The notes beneath the pieces are model-generated. The model saw only the letters and a program-made list of their open reading frames with translations. It was not told the origin of the DNA and did not search any database. A stretch of DNA of 50,121 nt, taken from Deltaproteobacteria bacterium. GTDB taxonomy: Bacteria; Myxococcota_A; Polyangia; Polyangiales; Ga0077539. Every line of letters starts with the position of its first letter. Position 1 is the stretch's first letter. The translations under genes and the position numbers were made by a program. Below are positions 8,359 to 16,632 of this stretch, piece after piece. Where the stretch lies: assembly GCA_016218725.1 (NCBI GenBank), contig JACRDB010000079.1, positions 1-50,121 on the forward strand. The letters are read 5' to 3'.

Positions 8359-9548
8359 CCGACGCCCCGCGGTCCTTCGTGGTCTTCGCCGACGACTGGG
8401 GGGGCCACCCCTCGTGCGTGCAGCACGTCTTCCGACGCCTGGCGCTCTCCCACCCCACGCTCTGGGTGAACACCGTGGGCCTGCGCCCCCCGAGGCTCGA
8501 CCGCCGTGACGCCGCCCGCGTGGTCCGCAAGGTGCGCACCATGCTCGGAGGCCGCGCCCGGGACAACGCCGGCGCCGCCCCCCGGGAGGCCACCCCCGAC
8601 GCAGGCCTCAAGCTCCAGGTGTGCGCCCCGCCGATGGTCCCGTGGATGCGCCCGGAGCCCGTCCGGGCCTTGAACCGCCTCGCCGTGCACCGCGCCCTGC
8701 GCCGTGCGGCCGCGCACCTCGGGCCCGGAGAGCCCGTCCTGGTCGCCGCGGTGCCTAATGGAGTTGACGCCCTGGGGGCGTTGCCCTTCGCGGCCGTGGT
8801 GTATTACTGCGTCGACGATTTCGCCAACTGGCCCGGGGTGGATGCGTCGGCCGCCGAGCGCCTGGAGCGGGAGCTCCTGGCCGCCAGCGACGTGGTGCTG
8901 GCCACCAGCGAGCACCTCTGCCAGACGCGGATTTCCCCGAAGGGGCCGACCCTCCCGCTGCCCCACGGGGTGGACGTGGAGCACTTCTCCCGGGCCAGCG
9001 ACCCGGTGACAACTCCATTAGACGGAGTGCGCCGGGGCAGGCCCGTGCTGGGCTATCTGGGCCTGGTGGACGAGCGCCAGGACGTGGCGCTCCTGGTGGC
9101 GGTGGCGGAGGCCAGGCCCGACTGGGACCTTGTCTTTGTGGGTCCGACGGACAAGGCCCCGGACCCGAGGCTCCGGCGGGACAACGTGCGCTTCGTCCCG
9201 GCGGTGCCCTACGCGAGGGTGCCGGAGGCCCTGGCGGGCTTTGACGTGGCGATCCTGCCGTATGTCCGCGGGGAGGTGACCCGGGCGATCAATCCGCTCA
9301 AGCTCCGGGAGTACCTGGCCTCGGGGCGGCCCATCGTGGCCACGAGCCTGAAGGAGGTGGCCCGGTACCACCCTCGGGTGCGCATCGCGGACACGCCGGA
9401 GGACTTCCAGCGCGAGGTGCAGGCGGCGCTGGAGGGCCCGAGGGACCTGCGGGCCGAGCGCGAGGCCCTGGTGCGCGAGGAGTCCTGGGAGGCCCGGGCG
9501 AGGGCCTTTCTCAGCGCCACGGAGGACGCCGTCGGGCGCCGGAGGTAA
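8355..9548 (+). CDS. glycosyltransferase, group 1 (GT4-like), exopolysaccharide biosynthesis
   Basis: A 397-residue protein starting at GTG 8355, overlapping the deacetylase stop by 4 nt (translational coupling). It opens with VVFADDWGGHPSCVQHVFRR, typical of sugar transferases that begin by scanning for acceptor chains, has VVYYCVDDFANW in the middle, and ends with the GT-B donor-site region (PLKLREYLASGRPIVATSLKE), whose PLKLREYLASG is a recognisable nucleotide-sugar motif. It would add one sugar to a growing polysaccharide on the cytoplasmic side. Donor and acceptor cannot be told. Two copies of an AT-rich 18-nt motif lie inside in opposite orientation (8753-8770, 9006-9023), and the sense strand changes from C-rich to G-rich at about 9010. 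Confidence 0.85.
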   Translation: MTDAPRSFVVFADDWGGHPSCVQHVFRRLALSHPTLWVNTVGLRPPRLDRRDAARVVRKVRTMLGGRARDNAGAAPREATPDAGLKLQVCAPPMVPWMRPEPVRALNRLAVHRALRRAAAHLGPGEPVLVAAVPNGVDALGALPFAAVVYYCVDDFANWPGVDASAAERLERELLAASDVVLATSEHLCQTRISPKGPTLPLPHGVDVEHFSRASDPVTTPLDGVRRGRPVLGYLGLVDERQDVALLVAVAEARPDWDLVFVGPTDKAPDPRLRRDNVRFVPAVPYARVPEALAGFDVAILPYVRGEVTRAINPLKLREYLASGRPIVATSLKEVARYHPRVRIADTPEDFQREVQAALEGPRDLRAEREALVREESWEARARAFLSATEDAVGRRR

Positions 9549-9559
9549 GAATTCAAGCG

Positions 9560-10660
9560 ATGGGACGACGAGACGACGTTCTGGCTCGGGTGGACCCTCG
9601 GGGCTTCCACCTGTGGGGAAAGAGCTTCCTGCGGTCGCTCAAGGCCGAGAAGCCCGACCCCGAGCGCCCGGTGAACCTCTACGTGACCGTGGCGGACCAC
9701 TTCGAGCCCCGCTGGCGCAAGCCCACGGTGGACGAGGAGAGGCACCGGGTGGACCGCTGGGTGCGGGAGTATCCCGGCATGGCCCGGAGGCACCTGGACG
9801 CCTTTGGGAAGCCCCACGTGCGGACGCTCTTCTTCCCCGAGGAGGAGTACCGCAAGGAGCACCTGGACGCCCTCGGGTCCCTGGTAAAAGACGGCCTGGT
9901 GGACGTCGAGGTGCACCTGCACCACGACAAGGACAACGCGGACAACCTCCGCCGGACGCTCCTGGACTTTACCCGCACGCTCCACGAGGGCCACGGGCTC
10001 CTGCGCCGGGACCCGGAGACGGGGAAGATCCAGTATGCGTTCATCCACGGCAACTGGGCCCTGGACAACTCCCACCCCGAGGGGATCTTCTGCGGCGTGG
10101 ACAACGAGCTCGGGGTGCTGGTCGAGACCGGGTGCTACCTGGACATGACCTTCCCCAGCGTACCTTCCCCTACCCAGGCGAAGCTGGTGAACGTGATCTA
10201 TTATGCCCGGGGTTCCGAGGGGGGGCGCCGGGGTGCGGACACGGGCCGGGTGGTGTCCGTGGGCACCAGCCGCCAGGAGGGGGAGCTGATGCTCCTGCCG
10301 GGCCCCCTGGGGGTGCACCTCGGCAGCCGGGTGGCGGGGGTGATCCCCAGGATCGAGGCGGCGATGATCGAGCCCGGGAACCCGGTACCCCTGGAGGACC
10401 GGGTGCAGGCCTGGGTGCGCCACGCCCCGGCGGTGAAGGGCGCGCCGAACCATCGGTTCATCAAGCTCCACGCCCACGGGTGCAACGGGGACGCCCCGGA
10501 CTACTTCCTGACCCCGGGGGGGCCCTTCGACCAGCTCCTCGGGGCGCTGGAGCGCCACTGCGCGGACGCCCGGAGGTACGTGCTGCGGTACGTCACCGCG
10601 CGGGAGATGTACGAGACCGTCAAGGCCCTGGAGGCCGGCACCCTGCCCAACGCCGTGTAG
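9560..10660 (+). CDS. polysaccharide deacetylase-like protein of the exopolysaccharide operon
   Basis: A 366-residue protein of no firmly known reaction. The elements VTVADHFEPRW, VEVHLHHDKDN and FIHGNWALDN, and a late IKLHAHGCNGDAP, place acidic and His residues as in glycoside hydrolase/deacetylase superfamily (NodB/GH57-like) barrels, so a carbohydrate-active role is likely. It starts at ATG 9560, 11 nt after the glycosyltransferase, with GGAGGT at 9541-9546 within the end of the previous gene as ribosome binding site. No signal peptide. It should belong to the same operon; a stem-loop follows its stop (10661-10686). I cannot say which sugar it acts on. Confidence 0.7.
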   Translation: MGRRDDVLARVDPRGFHLWGKSFLRSLKAEKPDPERPVNLYVTVADHFEPRWRKPTVDEERHRVDRWVREYPGMARRHLDAFGKPHVRTLFFPEEEYRKEHLDALGSLVKDGLVDVEVHLHHDKDNADNLRRTLLDFTRTLHEGHGLLRRDPETGKIQYAFIHGNWALDNSHPEGIFCGVDNELGVLVETGCYLDMTFPSVPSPTQAKLVNVIYYARGSEGGRRGADTGRVVSVGTSRQEGELMLLPGPLGVHLGSRVAGVIPRIEAAMIEPGNPVPLEDRVQAWVRHAPAVKGAPNHRFIKLHAHGCNGDAPDYFLTPGGPFDQLLGALERHCADARRYVLRYVTAREMYETVKALEAGTLPNAV

Positions 10661-10686
10661 GGCGCTCCCTCGTCGTGAGGGGCGCC
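10661..10686 (+). terminator. stem-loop after the deacetylase-like gene
   Basis: GGCGC-t-CCCT pairs with AGGG-GCGCC around the loop CGTCGTG: a 9-bp stem with one bulged T, starting right after the stop codon at 10660. No U-run follows. It may weaken read-through or set mRNA ends before the ligase gene, which has its own -10-like box at 10719. Confidence 0.45.
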
Positions 10687-10718
10687 GTTGGCCGTTCCGC
10701 CGGGGGGCGACCCTGGGG

Positions 10719-10728
10719 TATGCTCCGC
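10719..10728 (+). promoter_or_regulatory. -10-like box TATGCT with conserved TATGCTCCGC core, upstream of the O-antigen-ligase-like gene
   Basis: TATGCT at 10719-10724 lies 20 nt before the ATG at 10745; TTCCGC at 10695-10700 is a weak -35 at 18 nt spacing. The ten bases TATGCTCCGC recur exactly before two other genes (21160-21169 and 31197-31206), which supports a promoter role. Confidence 0.5.
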
Positions 10729-10744
10729 CCTCGGAACGCCCACG

Positions 10745-12121
10745 ATGATCACCCTGCTCGGTTGGATGCTGCTGGCGTTGACGGCGGTCGGGTCGCTGAT
10801 GAACCCGCGCCTCGCGGTCTACTGCCTGGTCTGGTACGACAACCTCCGGCCCAACGACGACCCCATGATGGACATCCTGTTCTGGACGTCCATCCCGTTC
10901 TCCAAGATCTACACGGCCGTCCTGCTGTTCTACCTGCTGTTCCAGTACCGGCGCTTCCGGATGACGTCGGACACCTTCCACTGGACCATCGCGCTGTTCT
11001 TCTTCGCGGTGGTGAACTCCGCGCTCTTCGCGCCGTGCTTCGGCCCCGCCATCGGCCGCGTGGACGACTACTTCAAATTGCTGCTCCAGTACTATTTCAT
11101 CTGCGCCTTCCTGCGCGAGGAGAAGCACCTCCGGAGCCTCCTGTGGGCCAACGGCTCCGTGGCGATGTCCATCGCCCTCTACTACTGCTACACCAAGTTC
11201 ATCAAGGGCGGCCGACCCTGGGAGGGGGCCACCGGCGACCGCAACGAGATGGCCATGTACATGGTCATGGTCATGCCCATGTTCATGATCATGGGCCTGA
11301 CCTCGACGAAGCGCTTCGTCAAGCTGGTCTGCTTCGGGAGCCTGGGCCCGCTGGCCCTCACGATCCTGTTCTGCGGCTCCCGCGGGGGCCTGCTCGGCAT
11401 GGGCGCCGTCATGGGGTACATGCTGTACCGCATGCACCACAAGCGCTGGCTTGTGGTCATGGGGGTGTTCATCGCCCTGGTGGGCCTGGCCAATGTGCCG
11501 CCGGAGATCGCGGCGCGCTTCACCAGCATCGGCACGGCCAGCAAGAAGGACGCGAGCGCCATCGGGCGCATCAACGCCTGGGGCTGCGCCAAGGGGATCC
11601 TCCGGGACCGGCCCCTCTCGGGGATGGGGGTGGGGAACTTCCTGGTGGACTTCCGGCGCTACGCCCCGGACCCGGAGGACGTGCACGTCGCCCACTCGTC
11701 GTTCTTCCAGCTCATGGGGGACATGGGCTACCCGGGGCTGATCCTGTGGATCTACATGGTCTTGTCCCTGTGGCTGGTGGCATCGTGGCTTGAGATGCGC
11801 GTGGTGCGCCTGGAGCGGGGCCGCTGGACCGACACCCGGTACTACCTCGCGGTCGTGAAGGGCGGCTGGGTGGGCTACGTCCTGTGTGGGTCGTTCCTCT
11901 CGCAGGAGGACATGGACCTGTTTTACCACCTCCTCGCGATCACCTCGCGGCTGGGGTTCTTCATCGGCGCCCGGGAGGTCCAGGTGCGGATCGAGCGCCG
12001 CGAGGCCGCCAACGCGGCGCGCCAGGCGGCGCTCCAGGCGCAGAACCCGTCGCCCGAGGCGTGGCCTCAGGCGCAGCCGGGGATGCCCGGGGCCTGGCCC
12101 CAGGGCTACCAGGGGTATTGA
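10745..12121 (+). CDS. O-antigen ligase-like membrane protein (exosortase-associated O-glycosylation ligase type)
   Basis: A 458-residue protein with about ten transmembrane helices. GATGDRNEMAMY, the glycine-rich GSRGGLLGMGAVMG, and the large outer-loop signature VHVAHSSFFQLMGDMGYPG match the putative O-glycosylation ligases that accompany exosortase A, within the WaaL/Wzy-C superfamily. It would transfer or polymerise lipid-linked glycan on the periplasmic side of the inner membrane. I chose ATG 10745 over an upstream in-frame GTG (10688), because the upstream residues are not membrane-like and would span the -10-like box. The C-terminal 50 residues are Ala/Gln/Pro-rich and probably flexible. 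It ends the exopolysaccharide operon. Confidence 0.85.
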   Translation: MITLLGWMLLALTAVGSLMNPRLAVYCLVWYDNLRPNDDPMMDILFWTSIPFSKIYTAVLLFYLLFQYRRFRMTSDTFHWTIALFFFAVVNSALFAPCFGPAIGRVDDYFKLLLQYYFICAFLREEKHLRSLLWANGSVAMSIALYYCYTKFIKGGRPWEGATGDRNEMAMYMVMVMPMFMIMGLTSTKRFVKLVCFGSLGPLALTILFCGSRGGLLGMGAVMGYMLYRMHHKRWLVVMGVFIALVGLANVPPEIAARFTSIGTASKKDASAIGRINAWGCAKGILRDRPLSGMGVGNFLVDFRRYAPDPEDVHVAHSSFFQLMGDMGYPGLILWIYMVLSLWLVASWLEMRVVRLERGRWTDTRYYLAVVKGGWVGYVLCGSFLSQEDMDLFYHLLAITSRLGFFIGAREVQVRIERREAANAARQAALQAQNPSPEAWPQAQPGMPGAWPQGYQGY

Positions 12122-12166
12122 CGGGCCCCGTGGGAAGCTCTTCGCGGTGACCTCACCCCCCGGCCC

Positions 12167-12378
12167 CATAGGCGCCAGGATAAGGGCTCCGAGGTCGGAA
12201 TTTCAGGCACTTCAGGCGGCGGATGGGGCTTCGAGGACGGCGCAGTCGGCCACTGCGCCGCCGCACCGCCCTATCTTCTGACCCTTTTTTGCCCGGGGTT
12301 CGCCAGCGCAACGGTCTCCTAGGTCGCGTCGCTCACCCCGGGCTACGGAAGGCTGTCACCGCGCCTCCGCGCGGTTGC
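12167..12378 (+). repeat. left arm of the inverted repeat (212 nt)
   Basis: From CATAGGCGCCAGG to GCGCGGTTGC. My hand alignment with the reverse complement of 12513-12724 gives equal length, no gaps and 16 mismatches (about 92 percent identity). It contains the perfect hairpin GGCGCAGT-CGGCC-ACTGCGCC at 12239-12259 and a T6 run followed by GCCCGGGG. Confidence 0.85.
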
Positions 12379-12512
12379 GCGGAGTGCGGTCCGAGTGTTC
12401 CCAAGCGCCGAGGGGGTTTCCGCGCGAGGAGTGCTCCCGCGGGCGCAGCACGCGCCTCTCCAGTCCGCGTCGCCATGCCTCCCCACTCCGCTTCCCTGCG
12501 AGCTCGCTCCCT

Positions 12513-12724
12513 GCAACCGCGCGGAGGCGCGGTGACCACAGTCCGTAGCCCGGGGTGAGCGACGCGACCTCGGAGACCGTTGCGCTGGCGAACCCCGGGC
12601 GAAAAAGCGTCAGGAGCTCGGGCGGCGCGGCGGCGCGGTCGCCGACCGTGCCGTCCTCGAAGCCCCATCCGCCGCCTGAAGTGCCTGAAATTCAGACCTC
12701 GGAGCCCTTATCCTGGCGCCTATG
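12513..12724 (-). repeat. right arm of the inverted repeat (212 nt)
   Basis: Inverted partner of 12167-12378. Its copy of the internal hairpin (12632-12652) differs at four bases. Two of the changes are compensatory (A-T to G-C), a third creates an extra C-G closing pair, and one breaks a pair (A opposite C). This suggests the hairpin, and not just the sequence, has been kept. Confidence 0.85.
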
Positions 12725-12860
12725 CCCCCCGGCCCCCGCACCCGGGCGGGAGCGGGGGAGAAACCAGTAATAACTTCCCGCTCTTCCTCCCCCTCACCCG
12801 CCCGGGAGAGGGGGTCGGGGGGGTGAGGTCGCCGTAGATAGCCTATCTTGAAACAGTCCC

Positions 12861-14300
12861 TCAGAAGGACAGCTCCAGCCCCAGGTGTCCGAGGCCCGCC
12901 CGGAGCCTCACGGGCCCCGTCGGGCTCAGCGCCACGCGGTCAAAGCGCGACGACGACGGCGCCGTGAGCAGCACCACCAGGCCCACCACCATGGTCACGG
13001 CGCCCACCCCGAGGCCCGCGAGGCTCCCCAGGCGCAGGGCGTTGGTCTGGGCGAGCTTGTCCTCGGCGGCGATGTCCGCGTTCTGGAGCGCGGAGAAGTT
13101 CGTGCAGCTCATGCGGTTCGCCTGGCAGGTCGCAAACGCCGCGTGGGCCGAGTTGTACGCGCCCTGGTCGGTGGCGAAGGTGGGCTCGTTCACGAGGAAC
13201 AGCGCCAGGCCCGTGCCGGCCAGGGCGAGCCCCGCGCCAAGCACCCCCACGCCGGTCCAGCGGACCCCCCGGACGTGGGACAGGTAGCGCTCCCGGTAGG
13301 CGGGCGTGGGGTCCAGGTGCACCGTGAGGGTGGTCTCCCGTGACGGCATCAGGTCCACGTCGCGGTCCTCGGGGAGGAAGTCCTCGCGCTCCACGCGCAC
13401 GCGGTGGGCCCCGGGAGGCACCATGTCCCCCTCCGGGCGGATGCGTCGGCCGTCCATGGTGGCCACGGCGTTGGGCTCGCTGGCCTGCACCCGGAAGCGC
13501 GAGGCCACCCCCGGGGGGACCGGCTCCAACCAGGCGAGCCGGGCCTGCACCCTCGCCCCGGAGCCGATGGAGTTCACGTCCGTCTCGTAGGTGGAGTAGC
13601 CCGCCCGGCGAACGACCACGTGGTGGGGGCCCTCGGCCACGCCAAAGGGGCTCTCCGCCGGGGAGCGCGCCATGACCCGTCCGTCAATCAGGATCTCCGC
13701 GTCGGTGATGTTCACCTCCACGCCGATGGAGGACTGCGTGGACACTAGCGGCGTGTCGATCACCTGGTCGGTGCCCCCGGCGATGTCCAGCTCGTGCTCG
13801 TCGGCCCGGAAATTGGGCGCGATGAGCACCACCCGGTGCCTCCCGGCGGAGACCCGGGCGCCGCCGCGGACCTCGGGCAGGGGCCTCGGGAGGCCGTCGA
13901 TGCGCACCTCCAGCCCCTGGGCTTGCGTGCGCACGGTGATGGTCCCGATACGCTGCCGGAGCCTGGTCAGCGCCCCGTCCACCTCCGAGCGCCGCGCCTG
14001 GAGGGCCTCCGGGGGCGCGAGGCGCTCGTACTCCAGCATGGCATCCAGGGCCTCGACGTAGTGGCCGCTGGCCTCGTGGGTGGCCGAAATATTGAACAAT
14101 ACCGCGGGGTTGCGCGTGAGCTGCCAGGCTCTGGCGAACTCCGTCATCGCCGCGGTGAAATTGCCCTCGTCGGTGAGCTCGACGCCGCGCTGGAAGCGCA
14201 GGCGCGCCTCGGCGATGGCGGTGGCGCTCGGGGTCTGGGCCTGGAGGACGCTGGCGCGGGCGAGGAGCGCGCCGGCCAGGAGGAGTGGGAGACGTCGCAT
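12861..14300 (-). CDS. PEGA-domain envelope protein with TPR-like N-terminus
   Basis: A 479-residue exported protein. Signal peptide about 1-21 (ending VLQAQ); residues 25-115 are TPR-like helices (ARLRFQRGVELTDEGNFT); then beta-rich PEGA-type repeats in which a short motif precedes a turn (VRIDGLPRPLPEVRGG; ILIDGRVMARSPAESPFG; ATMDGRRIRPEGDMVPPG), and two membrane segments near 350-370 and 435-460. PEGA domains are common in delta-proteobacterial surface or periplasmic proteins and probably bind cell-envelope components. It starts 12 nt after the stop of the kinase gene at 14313, so kinase and PEGA protein are co-transcribed; the kinase tail also contains a PEGA-like segment. A functional pair is inferred. 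Confidence 0.8.
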   Translation of the reverse strand: MRRLPLLLAGALLARASVLQAQTPSATAIAEARLRFQRGVELTDEGNFTAAMTEFARAWQLTRNPAVLFNISATHEASGHYVEALDAMLEYERLAPPEALQARRSEVDGALTRLRQRIGTITVRTQAQGLEVRIDGLPRPLPEVRGGARVSAGRHRVVLIAPNFRADEHELDIAGGTDQVIDTPLVSTQSSIGVEVNITDAEILIDGRVMARSPAESPFGVAEGPHHVVVRRAGYSTYETDVNSIGSGARVQARLAWLEPVPPGVASRFRVQASEPNAVATMDGRRIRPEGDMVPPGAHRVRVEREDFLPEDRDVDLMPSRETTLTVHLDPTPAYRERYLSHVRGVRWTGVGVLGAGLALAGTGLALFLVNEPTFATDQGAYNSAHAAFATCQANRMSCTNFSALQNADIAAEDKLAQTNALRLGSLAGLGVGAVTMVVGLVVLLTAPSSSRFDRVALSPTGPVRLRAGLGHLGLELSF

Positions 14301-14312
14301 GGGGGGCGATTA

Positions 14313-15887
14313 TCAGGGACCGAAGGGGTTGTGGCGATCAATCCGCGGCCCCCGGTGGCCGCCGGGGTTCGCCGTGGGCGGGGTTGTCGCGGGGGGAGCG
14401 GGGTGCGCTCCCGGGCCGCCGGGGACCTGCGGAGGCGGGGCGTGGGCGTTGTGGCCCGGGGCCCTTGGGGCGGCGGAGGTCATGGCCGAGCCGAGCACCC
14501 TGGACACCCTGGCGTCGGTGGTGGCCACCAGGACGTCCGAGGCGTCGATGTGCTCCGGGGCCGAGAGCCGGAGCTGATAGCGGCGCCCGTCGCGGGGGCG
14601 CAGGAGCTCCGCCCGGCCGTAGCCCACGAGCACGCCGTCCAGGTGGATGGCCGCCGAGCGAGGCTCGACCTCGATGCGGAAGGTGACGCTCTCGGTGGTG
14701 GGAAGGAGCTGCGAGGTGACGGCCTGGGCGCTGGGTCCCGCGGCCACGGCGCGGGCTCCGCGGTTTGGGAGCACGATGGCCAGCGTGGCGATCAGGGCCA
14801 CGGAGGCGCCGGCCCCGAGGGCCGCCAGGAGCCACGGCAGGGGCGCCGTCCGGGGCGCCGGAGGGTCCGTCACCAGCTCCAGGTGCCGGGCCTTCTCGGG
14901 TGTGGGCGGGACCTCGGCGGGGGGGATCTCGGCGGGCGCGGAGCGGGTGCCGTCGGGGTGCGTGCGGTGGTCGGGCGGAGGGTACGAGAGGTTCACCGCG
15001 GTCCCCGTGGGGCCCACGGTATGGAAGGGCTTCAAGGCCTCGCGAGCGGCATCCATGGAGGGGAAGCGGTCCTCGGGGTTGTAGGCCACCATGCGCATCA
15101 CGACCTCCGCCAGGGCGGGGTCCAGGTCCGGGGCGCGCTCCAAAAGGTGCGACGGGCGCGAGGTGACCAGCGCCACGAGCATGGCGGGGTAGGTGTCCGC
15201 GGAGATGGGGGTGGAGCGCGTCAGGGCCTGGTACAGAATCGCGCCGATGGCGTACTGGTCCGTGGCGCCGGTGATCCCCCGGGACCCCTGGGCCTGCTCC
15301 GGGGCCATGTACGCGGGCGTCCCGAGGATCATCCCGGTGGAGGTGAGCTGCACGTCCTGGCTGGTCAGGCGCTTGGCGATGCCGAAGTCAATGAGCTTGG
15401 GGATCACCCCGCCCTCGTCGTCGTGGGCCAGGAAGATGTTCTGTGGCTTCACGTCCCGGTGGACGATCCCCTGCGCGTGGGCGGCGGCCAGGGCGGCCAT
15501 GATGGGGTCCAGGAGCGGCAGGATCCGCGCCGGCGGCGTCGGGGCCTCGCGGTGCAGGAGCTTCGCCAGGCTCTCGCCGTGGAGGTGCTCCATGACCATG
15601 TACAGCCGCCCGGCGTCGTCGCCGAAGTCCAGCACGTCCACGATGTTCCGGTGGCGCACCTCGCGCGAGGCGCGGGCCTCCTGGAGGAAGCGCTCGGGCA
15701 CCGCGGGGTTGGCGCTGAGCTCCGGGAGCAGGAGCTTGATGGCCACCGTGTGGCCGATGATCCGGTGGCGGGCCTCGAAGACCGCGCCGGTGCCCCCGGC
15801 GCCCAGGAGGCGCACGAGTTCATAGCGCCCGCCGATGATATCTCCCGGCGAGAGGCCCATGATCGGTTCAGACCCGCGGCCCGACAT
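14313..15887 (-). CDS. membrane-anchored Ser/Thr protein kinase with PEGA-like outer domain
   Basis: A 524-residue kinase. The catalytic domain (about 22-290) has GAGGTGAVFE, the lysine of VAIKL (K51), HRDVKPQN (H143-D145), IDFGIAK and YMAPEQ, all complete. After a Pro/Glu-rich linker a transmembrane helix spans about 347-372 (LLAALGAGASVALIATLAIV). The outside region has a PEGA-like beta segment (IHLDGVLVGYGRAELLRP) and a Pro/Gly/His-rich tail. It probably senses the envelope and signals inward by phosphorylation; the substrate is unknown. The start at ATG 15887 is supported by a -10-like TATAGC (15904-15899) 11 nt upstream and no Shine-Dalgarno; ATG 15860 is an alternative. Upstream is the Cys-rich exported protein, downstream the PEGA protein, all on one strand. 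Confidence 0.92.
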   Translation of the reverse strand: MSGRGSEPIMGLSPGDIIGGRYELVRLLGAGGTGAVFEARHRIIGHTVAIKLLLPELSANPAVPERFLQEARASREVRHRNIVDVLDFGDDAGRLYMVMEHLHGESLAKLLHREAPTPPARILPLLDPIMAALAAAHAQGIVHRDVKPQNIFLAHDDEGGVIPKLIDFGIAKRLTSQDVQLTSTGMILGTPAYMAPEQAQGSRGITGATDQYAIGAILYQALTRSTPISADTYPAMLVALVTSRPSHLLERAPDLDPALAEVVMRMVAYNPEDRFPSMDAAREALKPFHTVGPTGTAVNLSYPPPDHRTHPDGTRSAPAEIPPAEVPPTPEKARHLELVTDPPAPRTAPLPWLLAALGAGASVALIATLAIVLPNRGARAVAAGPSAQAVTSQLLPTTESVTFRIEVEPRSAAIHLDGVLVGYGRAELLRPRDGRRYQLRLSAPEHIDASDVLVATTDARVSRVLGSAMTSAAPRAPGHNAHAPPPQVPGGPGAHPAPPATTPPTANPGGHRGPRIDRHNPFGP

Positions 15888-15931
15888 ACTCTCTGTTTGC
15901 TATACCACCGCCGGGAGCCACCCGTTGGGTC

Positions 15932-16507
15932 TCAGCCTCCGGAGCCCGCGGCATCCGCCGGGGCGCCATCAACGCCCGAGGCGCCGTCTCCCGAGGCCCC
16001 GCCGTCCCCGCCGTCCCCCGTGGGTTCGGCGTCCTGGGTGGCGTCCGAGGGGGCGTCCGAGGGGGCCCCCCCATCCCGGAAGGAGCAGCTCCCGTCCGGG
16101 AGGCACCGGGAGCGCCCGTCCAGGGAGATCACCAGGCAGTCCCGGTCCGCGCGGCACTGCACCCCGCAGATGCCGTTGGTGCACACAAAGGGCGGGTGAC
16201 ACTGGGAGCTGTACTGGCAGAAGCCCTCCTGGTCTGGCGGGAGGCACACGAACACGTTGGTGGCGCCCCCGGAGCGGCAGTGCCACCCGGCCCCGACCTG
16301 GGCGCAATCGGCGTCCATGCCCAGGCCCCGGCACTGAGCCCGGCAGAAGAGGTTGGCGCACACCTGCCCGTTGGCGCAGTCACCGTTGAACTCGCACTGC
16401 CCCTCCGGGATCCGCCGGCCCTTGCAGTCCACCGCGGCCACCTCCAGCGCCCACAGCAAGAGCCAGGTCCCCACCCGGCTGCCCGTGATTCCACCCACAA
16501 GCTTCAA
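15932..16507 (-). CDS. exported Cys-rich protein with acidic Gly/Ala/Asp tail
   Basis: A 191-residue protein of unknown role. A hydrophobic N-terminus (TWLLLWALEVAA) looks like a signal peptide without a good lipobox. Residues 27-135 hold about 18 cysteines in EGF-like spacing (CEFNGDCANGQVCANLFCRAQC; CQYSSQCHPPFVCTNGICG), probably all disulphide-linked. The last 50 residues are Asp/Gly/Ala-rich (DGGAPSDAPSDATQDAEP). In the lipoproteins of this window such an acidic linker lies before the Cys-rich part; here it is behind. The start is uncertain: TTG 16507 has GAGGTGG just upstream; GTG 16498 is the alternative. It lies 44 nt before the kinase gene and may be its extracellular partner. Confidence 0.65.
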   Translation of the reverse strand: MKLVGGITGSRVGTWLLLWALEVAAVDCKGRRIPEGQCEFNGDCANGQVCANLFCRAQCRGLGMDADCAQVGAGWHCRSGGATNVFVCLPPDQEGFCQYSSQCHPPFVCTNGICGVQCRADRDCLVISLDGRSRCLPDGSCSFRDGGAPSDAPSDATQDAEPTGDGGDGGASGDGASGVDGAPADAAGSGG

Positions 16508-16632
16508 GGTCCACCTCTGCCGCAGCCCGGTCGGGGTCCGTGCCCGCCCGGCGGCCGCGGTTGGGTCTATACGCCAACCGCCCGAGAGAAGTCACGGTCC
16601 CGAACCCCGATCGGAGGGGGGTGAGGGGTCTT

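Larger units (their letters stand above)
12145..12834. mobile_element. large inverted-repeat element (MITE-like or structured repeat), no coding capacity
   Basis: Between the convergent ends of the ligase gene and the PEGA gene lies a 690-bp palindromic element with no credible gene. Its outer 17-nt ends are inverted copies (12145-12161 and 12818-12834, one mismatch). Two long arms follow (12167-12378 and 12513-12724) around a 134-nt centre. Between outer end and arm the left side has only 5 nt (12162-12166) where the right has 93 nt (12725-12817), so one side has a deletion or the other an insertion. This looks like two copies of one repeat in head-to-head orientation. A non-autonomous transposon is possible; no clear target duplication was seen outside. 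Confidence 0.6.

Noticed and set aside
12223..12668. Two similar 111-codon frames on opposite strands
   Set aside because: They are the two arms of the inverted repeat read in matching frames; their likeness comes from the repeat. No start signals or codon bias support a protein.
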